Assembly: GCA_964626595.1 (NCBI GenBank)
Contig: CAZVFU010000003.1
Location: 1-64,000, forward strand
Source: JAWLFI01 sp964626595
GTDB lineage: Bacteria > Bacteroidota > Bacteroidia > Chitinophagales > Saprospiraceae
Direction of reading: 5' to 3'
DNA length: 64,000 bases
How positions within the stretch are numbered: the first letter of the stretch is position 1; the number at the start of each line of letters is the position of its first letter. A program made the position numbers and the translations under genes. The notes beneath the pieces were generated by a model. That model worked only from the letters and a program-made list of their open reading frames with translations, did not search any database and was not told where the DNA came from. Below are positions 58,723 through 64,000 of the stretch, in pieces.

Positions 58723-59929
58723 AATAGATCAATTTTTTAAAAGTAAGGTCGGGAATCACACCACGCCCTACCGTCAGGAAGACTGGAAAGCCTTCGAGGC
58801 GATGCTGGATAGTGATAAGGTTACTGGGTATTCCAGTAGATTATTGTGGCTTGTTAGTCTCTTTATATTATTATCTTTTATCCTATTCCTTCCGGGAGCA
58901 AATATTTTAACGGGCGTTGAGAATGTTGAAGAAACGCAAATTGAATCAGTGAAGAAGCCTTCAGGGCTTGGCTCAGCTATTAAGGTCACGACGGATCGGT
59001 CTATTCAAAATTCGAGAAGTAGGTCATTAAAAACTGCGAATCTATCAAGCCAATTTCTCCCCGCTTATTCTCAATCGAATGAATTTGCTTCGGATAACTT
59101 TATTTCAAATTCATATAGTAAATCTAGTTTTTCCTCTACAAACTCATTGAGCAAGAAAAATTCTGTATCTCCATTCCATGAGGACTTTGGAACCTTTCGA
59201 GGAAGCGGTTTTACTGGCTCTATTATGGGGAAAGGATTACTTTTCTCAGGAACGACACCCTTTCTCGATAATCTATCCACAGAAGAGCTTTATATTGACC
59301 CGGCAGAATATATGCCTAATGAAAGGAATGAAATAAAGTATAATCAAGCTTCCCGAATGGGTTATGGAATAGGTATGCTGATTGGAGATGAAAATTTAAC
59401 AGACTTTGGTTTTTTTGCAGAACTGATATATCCATTAAATTCTTTGTTTAATATATCTGCGCGTCCAGGTATTCTTTTGACTTCTGTTAATGGTCATACA
59501 GCATTGTACAGTCAGGAACAGTATGATTTTGGACGGAGTGTCATGGAGATTGAGTTGGAGACTACCCACCGATTGCAAGTTGATATCCCTATATTTTTAT
59601 CAATGGATATGAATAGACACCGCTTGGGAATTGGTGGTGGAGTTCGCTTTAATGTAGCCGAAAGATATGAAGAAACGCAAACCCGAATATCGGATAAGAA
59701 TAGAGTAGGGGGATTAGCTATCAAAGAACGGGTCGTCGATCGATCTGCATGGCAAAATTCTTCGACAGACATTCGTCCTTTTATAGAAGGATCTTACCAG
59801 TATCAAATTCACCCGAACTGGTTTTTAGGGTTTCGTACCCGTCTGACATTTGATTCTTCATTGTCGGAGGTGACTGAATCAGCAAATCGAGTGCAGTATG
59901 GTGTGATTTTAACCTATGCCCTTAATTAA
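58712..59929 (+). CDS. Membrane-anchored protein with C-terminal beta-barrel, probable sigma regulator
   Basis: 405 residues overlapping the sigma factor gene by 11 nt. Residues 1-42 are cytoplasmic, with YRQEDWKAFEAMLDSDK, resembling the N-termini of sigma-associated membrane proteins in this phylum. Residues about 44-64 form a single helix (LLWLVSLFILLSFILFLPG). A Ser/Asn-rich linker spans 70-175 and a barrel-like C-terminal part 210-405 (YGIGMLIGDENLTDFGFFAELIYP, ALN end). An inner-membrane helix with an outer-membrane barrel is unusual; it may act as anti-sigma. Function is inferred from context. Confidence 0.65.
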   Translation: MPRKIDQFFKSKVGNHTTPYRQEDWKAFEAMLDSDKVTGYSSRLLWLVSLFILLSFILFLPGANILTGVENVEETQIESVKKPSGLGSAIKVTTDRSIQNSRSRSLKTANLSSQFLPAYSQSNEFASDNFISNSYSKSSFSSTNSLSKKNSVSPFHEDFGTFRGSGFTGSIMGKGLLFSGTTPFLDNLSTEELYIDPAEYMPNERNEIKYNQASRMGYGIGMLIGDENLTDFGFFAELIYPLNSLFNISARPGILLTSVNGHTALYSQEQYDFGRSVMEIELETTHRLQVDIPIFLSMDMNRHRLGIGGGVRFNVAERYEETQTRISDKNRVGGLAIKERVVDRSAWQNSSTDIRPFIEGSYQYQIHPNWFLGFRTRLTFDSSLSEVTESANRVQYGVILTYALN

Positions 59930-59937
59930 TAATAGTG

Positions 59938-61035
59938 ATGCGACTAATACTACTTTCATTATTTCTTGGCACCTTTTTAGCTTGTGATAGTGAGCCAACA
60001 TATGAAGATGTGAAAGGTGAACCCACGATCTTTTTTCGAGGTACTATTGACGGGGAAAGGGTGAATTGGGAAGCTGGAGTCGATAATGAATATAATTTCA
60101 CATCAATCGAAGTCAATGAATTTGATTTTTATGATTTACATAGCGTTTTAGGAGACATTGATAATGAAGGGCCAGAATTGGAAATTGTCCTACTTGATCC
60201 CGCTGAAATAGACGCTAACCTGAGTGATCAAGAACGCTTCTCTACAGGTCCAAAGTCATTTTTATATCAACCTGAGGCGATATCCTCTTATACTTTGCGA
60301 TTACATTCGCCCCAGTTATCTAACTATCTAAATAATTTTGAGTGGATTACAGATCAAGGTACATTTTATTCCCAGAGTCCGGAAATAAAATTTGACGGTG
60401 CAGGTTCTGAATTAATTTGTTTAAAAGGTCAGACCAATGACGGAGATACGATTCATACTTGTAAGCGAATCAACCTGGATCAAAATCGTTGGGTATCGCC
60501 GTCTTTAAAAATTATTGATAGCACCCCAGATAGTATTAGAGTACAAGCGAATATCGATAATATGATATGCGATCGATGGGAGTGGAATGGTTATACACTC
60601 GAGAATTACACTTTTTCGATTCCCAGGAGTATTTGGAGTGATGAGTTGGTGCATCTTCGAATGTATAACAATAGTTTTCTCATCTCAGATATCATTTTCA
60701 AAGGCGAAGTGGATGATAATTCGGAATTGCAGATCGGCTGGGCTGGATTTTCCAGTGAACTTGTTGAGCGAAAAATAGAGGATCGGCTGCAACATGGGAA
60801 AGTAGAGATCAATTATTTAGATCCAGAAAATGGTTTTTTTAGTTCGAAATATGTTCAAGGCGAAAATGACTTCTTTGAACTGCTTGAAGCTGAGCCCTTC
60901 GAAGTAAATGAGAATGGAACTCGGACACTTTTAGTCACTTTAAAGTTTAAAGCACTTTTAGCTACGGAATTAGGACATCAGATGACCATCGAATCTGAGG
61001 AAGTTAAAATGGCATTTCCCGTTCCAGAGTCCTAA
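59938..61035 (+). CDS. Lipoprotein, third gene of the sigma factor operon
   Basis: 365-residue lipoprotein (lipobox FLAC, Cys16). ATG at 59938 is preferred over the GTG at 59935 and lies 8 nt after the previous stop. The mature part is beta-rich with Asp/Glu-rich segments (PTIFFRGTIDGERVNWEAG, FEWITDQGTFYSQSPEIKF, KVEINYLDPENGFFSSKYV). I recognise no family; an Ig- or PKD-like fold is possible from SPEIKFDGAGSELICLKG. Position suggests a regulated envelope product. It ends convergent to the FRG gene with a 4-nt overlap. Confidence 0.7.
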   Translation: MRLILLSLFLGTFLACDSEPTYEDVKGEPTIFFRGTIDGERVNWEAGVDNEYNFTSIEVNEFDFYDLHSVLGDIDNEGPELEIVLLDPAEIDANLSDQERFSTGPKSFLYQPEAISSYTLRLHSPQLSNYLNNFEWITDQGTFYSQSPEIKFDGAGSELICLKGQTNDGDTIHTCKRINLDQNRWVSPSLKIIDSTPDSIRVQANIDNMICDRWEWNGYTLENYTFSIPRSIWSDELVHLRMYNNSFLISDIIFKGEVDDNSELQIGWAGFSSELVERKIEDRLQHGKVEINYLDPENGFFSSKYVQGENDFFELLEAEPFEVNENGTRTLLVTLKFKALLATELGHQMTIESEEVKMAFPVPES

Positions 61036-61850
61036 GAATACTTTTTAGTGATATCCCAATAATGCCTTTTTAGCCAGGTTGCTAAGCCATCCAAACCTGG
61101 AAAAAGAACGCGTTCATTAATATTAGATTGGTCAAGCTTATCTCTTACTTCCCATTTTAGATCAGCAGGAATTTCAATTTTAAAGGACCTAACATCCTTT
61201 TGAGTTACCCATTCCGATATAACGGCGGAGGGGTCAGACATCATGCTAAAAACAGCATATTGATTGACAATTCGATCATCTATGGAAGGCGGTTCAAAAA
61301 ATAAAGCATAGGCATCCTTTTTCAGTTGCATGAGTTCGGAAAGGTTTTGAACAGTTCGATCCAGCATTTCGGCTGTAAAAATATGAGAGCCCTCAAGTTG
61401 GATAGTTTCTTTCAGGACTGTTGGCAGTTGTTTTTTCGCATCCACATAGTTTATCGCCCAAATAGCACCATCCTGATTGAAATCATTGAAATTTGCTGTT
61501 GCAAAGTGTAGCGCTACTAAGGGCGAATAAGTCCAATCCAGTAAGCGAGTAGGAAGTCCGTGATGTTGTGCCACGGCCAACAGATACCAGATTGAAGAGT
61601 ATCTATGTGTTTTGGAGGAATATTTTTGGAAATTACGCAACAAATGTTTTTCAAGATGCGATTCGCCCAACCGGTTCAGAGTCGTTGACAAATCATAACC
61701 TAATCGATCCAGTCCCCGATATACGTAGGATGAGCGAAACCTATTGAGATGAGGGTTATGGGAGTCGAAATACAGCATCTCCTGAAGCTCACTCCAGCTT
61801 TGAGGCCGCAATACGCGATGAACGGATGTTTCTCGCTTAGACTCTCCCAT
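61032..61850 (-). CDS. FRG-domain protein
   Basis: 272-residue protein with an FRG domain, named for the Phe/Tyr-Arg-Gly motif. I see YRGLDR (44-49) and QHHGLPTRLLDWTYSPLVALHFA (95-117) which is the conserved core. No other domain is seen. FRG proteins are common in bacteria, including in mobile and defence contexts, and their biochemical role is unknown. It follows kmo by 1 nt on the same strand, so it is cotranscribed with the kynurenine genes. It converges with the lipoprotein gene of the sigma operon. Confidence 0.88.
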   Translation of the reverse strand: MGESKRETSVHRVLRPQSWSELQEMLYFDSHNPHLNRFRSSYVYRGLDRLGYDLSTTLNRLGESHLEKHLLRNFQKYSSKTHRYSSIWYLLAVAQHHGLPTRLLDWTYSPLVALHFATANFNDFNQDGAIWAINYVDAKKQLPTVLKETIQLEGSHIFTAEMLDRTVQNLSELMQLKKDAYALFFEPPSIDDRIVNQYAVFSMMSDPSAVISEWVTQKDVRSFKIEIPADLKWEVRDKLDQSNINERVLFPGLDGLATWLKRHYWDITKKYS

Positions 61851-61851
61851 T

Positions 61852-63225
61852 TTAATTTGTTTTGGATTGATGTTCCTTCCATTGATGTTTTAAGTCCTGA
61901 TATACAGCTTTTGGATCTAGTTGGTCTACCGACGACACTTGATCCACGGCCCGAAGCAAAAACTCATCTTGAAAGCGCCCTTGATCCAAAGCCTCCCGGT
62001 AGGGTAGGTCAGGCCGAAAGGTAACCAGAGAGTACTTACTGTGATAATCCGCTGTGGTTTTCTCCAGAACCATTTCCAACGCCCGTTTCTTAGCAAAATT
62101 TTCATCATTTACGTGATCCTGCATTTCGTAAAAGTTATCTAATGCCAGATCAGCTATAGCATCTGTATTCACTTTCCGTTCCCTGCTGTACGCCTCAAAT
62201 AACTCGTTCCAGTTTGTACCGTAGGTTTCTAAATATTGGTCAAAGACATAGACATCTTCAAAAGCACAATTCATACCCTGACCGTAGAAAGGTACTATTG
62301 CATGCACTGCATCACCCATCATAAGTACTTTGTCCTTAATATTCCAGGGCGAACATTTAATAGTGCCCAGGGAGGAGGTTGGATTTTCGTGAAATTCCTG
62401 GATCAAGTCGGGCATGTGAGGCACAGCATCTGGAAAATAGGTCTCAAAAAATGGCATTATTTTATCGTCATCATTCAAGGCATCAAAGCCCTGAGTACCT
62501 TCATAAGCCTGAAATAAGGTCACTGTAAAGCTTTTGTCCAAATTCGGTAGCGCGATCATCATAAATTCATCCCGCGGCCAAATGTGAAGTCCTTCCGGTG
62601 AAACAGCGAAACCTCCATTCGGGGTCGGCGGAAACGACAATTCTTTGTATCCGTGAGTGAGAAAAGACTGCTCAAAGTCAAATCGCATTTGATTCGATCG
62701 AGCCATGAAACTTTGACGAATAGCTGAGCCGGCACCATCAGTACCAAAAACCCGGTCGTATTGTTTCCTTATGGTTTCTCCCCGGCTATCGCGAAAGTGG
62801 AGTTGTGCCTCCTCCGGCTCAAAAGAGGTGCAACTGTGGTTAAAATAGAGGGTGACGTCCGCGTATGATTCAGCCATGTCCAACAAAAGAGCATTTAATC
62901 CTGATCGGGATATCGAGTTAATGTGATGGCCATCACGCCCACTATAGAGACTCATTTTTGTTTCCCCTTTCATATCATGGAGTAGTCTTCCCTTCATCGG
63001 GAGCATAAGACTACGGACCTTATCTTCGGCACCTACCATTTCGAGTGCCTGCAAGCCTCTGTCAGACAGAGCCAGGTTGATAGATCGACCGGCGCCTAAA
63101 TCCTGTTTTCGAAGATCTGGCCTACGCTCAAATAAATCCACTTTAAACCCGCGCTGGGCTAATCGTACAGCTAATAAAGTCCCACATAAACCAGCCCCTA
63201 CGATAGCTAAATGTTCTTTTCCCAT
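61852..63225 (-). CDS. kmo: Kynurenine 3-monooxygenase
   Basis: FAD monooxygenase hydroxylating kynurenine with NADPH on the way from tryptophan to NAD (quinolinate route). The 457-residue protein from ATG at 63225 has LAIVGAGLCGTLLAVRLAQRG (FAD loop), RSINLALSDRGLQAL, GTDGAGSAIRQSFM, and MMGDAVHAIVPFYGQGMNCAFEDV with the second FAD-binding GD motif. KMO-typical arginine and tyrosine in RSINLALS and KELSFPP are kept. kynU is directly upstream and the FRG gene directly downstream on the same strand. An ATG at 63255 is less likely. Confidence 0.94.
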   Translation of the reverse strand: MGKEHLAIVGAGLCGTLLAVRLAQRGFKVDLFERRPDLRKQDLGAGRSINLALSDRGLQALEMVGAEDKVRSLMLPMKGRLLHDMKGETKMSLYSGRDGHHINSISRSGLNALLLDMAESYADVTLYFNHSCTSFEPEEAQLHFRDSRGETIRKQYDRVFGTDGAGSAIRQSFMARSNQMRFDFEQSFLTHGYKELSFPPTPNGGFAVSPEGLHIWPRDEFMMIALPNLDKSFTVTLFQAYEGTQGFDALNDDDKIMPFFETYFPDAVPHMPDLIQEFHENPTSSLGTIKCSPWNIKDKVLMMGDAVHAIVPFYGQGMNCAFEDVYVFDQYLETYGTNWNELFEAYSRERKVNTDAIADLALDNFYEMQDHVNDENFAKKRALEMVLEKTTADYHSKYSLVTFRPDLPYREALDQGRFQDEFLLRAVDQVSSVDQLDPKAVYQDLKHQWKEHQSKTN

Positions 63226-63259
63226 AGTAATCTTTATATCTAAATTCAGGATCAAGTAA

Positions 63260-64000
63260 TTAGTTGTCAGCTAGCAACGCTTTTTCAAGTTTTTCCGCAA
63301 ATAGAGTTCCTTCTTCGAATGTATTATATAGGGGAACCGGAGCGATGCGAATGACATCGGGCTCTCTCCAATCGCTCACAACTCCCATATGGGTCAAAGC
63401 CTCAAAGAGAGTTTTATCTCCACCTTTTACACGCAAGCTGAGTTGACAACCTCTGTTTTCTTCTGCTTTTGGGGTGATAATTTCAATCCGATCGCTGGGA
63501 ATCGATTGAATGCACTTTTCAAAAAACGAAGTCAGTTGTTTTGACTTGTTTCGCAACGATTGGATTCCGACCTCCCCAAAAATGGATAAACTTGCTCTCA
63601 AAGCAGCCATGGCTAAAATGGGTGGATTACTTAGCTGCCAGCCTTCCGCTCCGGGTTCGGGCTGAAAGGTATCCGGCATTTTAAAACGAGACCTTTTATC
63701 ATGCCCCCACCAGCCAGCAAAGCGTGGCAGATCAAAATTTTGGGCGTGGCGATCGTGAACAAAAACGCCCGACATGCCACCCGGTCCGGAGTTGAGGTAT
63801 TTATAAGTACACCAGGCCGCAAAGTCGGCCCCGGATTCGTGCAATTGGCAATCGATGTTTCCGGCGGCGTGAGCCAGGTCAAATCCCACCACACATCCTT
63901 TTTTATGGCCGGCTTTTACAATTTTATGAAGAGGAAATGCCTGACCCGAATAATAATTCACTCCCCCTAAAAGTATAAGTGCCGTTTCATCCCCATGTTG
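63260..64000 (-). CDS. kynU: Kynureninase (partial, 5' end beyond the window)
   Basis: PLP enzyme cleaving 3-hydroxykynurenine to 3-hydroxyanthranilate. At least 247 C-terminal residues are visible; the frame stays open to the window edge (reading GDETALILLGGVNYYSGQAF). The PLP lysine is in AAWCTYKYLNSGPGGMSG. HAQNFDLPRFAGWWGHDK, MPDTFQPEPGAEGWQLSNPPI and SDWREPDVIRIAPVPLYNTFEE are classic kynureninase segments. It precedes kmo by about 34 nt. The start and N-terminal domain cannot be seen. Confidence 0.93.
   Translation of the reverse strand, partial: QHGDETALILLGGVNYYSGQAFPLHKIVKAGHKKGCVVGFDLAHAAGNIDCQLHESGADFAAWCTYKYLNSGPGGMSGVFVHDRHAQNFDLPRFAGWWGHDKRSRFKMPDTFQPEPGAEGWQLSNPPILAMAALRASLSIFGEVGIQSLRNKSKQLTSFFEKCIQSIPSDRIEIITPKAEENRGCQLSLRVKGGDKTLFEALTHMGVVSDWREPDVIRIAPVPLYNTFEEGTLFAEKLEKALLADN

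Noticed and set aside
1..64000. tRNA, rRNA, CRISPR arrays, insertion sequences or prophage
   Set aside because: I saw no cloverleaf, no rRNA-like stretch, no regular spacer array, and no transposase or phage structural gene in the readable sequence.

Overview
This window looks like a chromosomal contig of a Bacteroidota bacterium, probably from the Saprospiria/Cytophagia side of the phylum. The evidence is a PorP/SprF-family type IX secretion protein, a eukaryote-like class Ia NrdB/NrdA pair, a CcmE with a CxxxY motif, an OmpA protein with thrombospondin type-3 repeats, YpdA, a kynurenine route toward NAD, A-rich leaders instead of strong Shine-Dalgarno sites, several GTG/TTG starts, and repeated TAnnTTTG -7 boxes. 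The exact genus cannot be read from the sequence. The content is mostly housekeeping genes, tightly packed in short operons with 1-29 nt overlaps on both strands. No tRNA, rRNA, CRISPR array, insertion sequence or prophage was seen. A 100-N scaffold gap lies at 56382-56481.

Layout. 1-9.7 kb: surE/small membrane protein/lpxB, hemH-holA-pabA, a bacterial homologue of the PCIF1 cap-adenosine N6-methyltransferase, a lipoprotein MsrA, a GlsA/GlsB-like acyltransferase pair for amino-acid lipids, and a tiny Cys-rich DUF5522 gene. 9.7-20 kb: an M1 peptidase, lolD, two glycosyltransferases with ribBA (its GTP cyclohydrolase half has lost its zinc ligands), and an operon of a LysM/RlpA-like protein, cystathionine beta-synthase and PorP/SprF. 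20-28 kb: kdsB, a pyrimidine-salvage cluster (nupC-cdd facing udk) and ccmE-ccmF with a DUF2520 protein. 28-38 kb: ftsE, a YkuK RNase H-like protein, an active/inactive M16 peptidase pair, a half-length asparaginase, OmpA, MATE and YpdA. 38-52 kb: ribD-nifS, a phosphohexomutase, a methyltransferase, PAP2, a divergent PiT transporter, pyrG-trmH, rimO, msrB, tyrS and a LolC/E permease. 52-56 kb: nrdB-nrdA. 56.7-64 kb: rarA, an ECF sigma factor with a TM/beta-barrel partner and a lipoprotein, an FRG-domain protein, kmo and a truncated kynU.

The most unusual feature is a family of GC-rich, highly structured intergenic elements. There are six copies (1-270, 11651-11804, 29049-29273, 36926-37036, 55834-56006, 56508-56715). 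All start with GGGCG(A/T)(T/G)CCCC or a close variant, then carry a stem whose two arms differ between copies but stay complementary, a conserved linker, further variable hairpins, and a conserved tail. Compensatory change in the stems is visible by eye, which argues for selection on RNA (or hairpin DNA) structure. I do not recognise it as a named family. The PCIF1-like methyltransferase is the most interesting protein.

Together the genes cover envelope building (lpxB, kdsB, glycosyltransferases, Lol, OmpA, acyl-amino-acid lipids), cofactor supply (heme, riboflavin, folate or tryptophan, NAD), nucleotide metabolism (udk, cdd, pyrG, nrdAB, surE), cytochrome c maturation, and envelope methionine repair by MsrA and MsrB.
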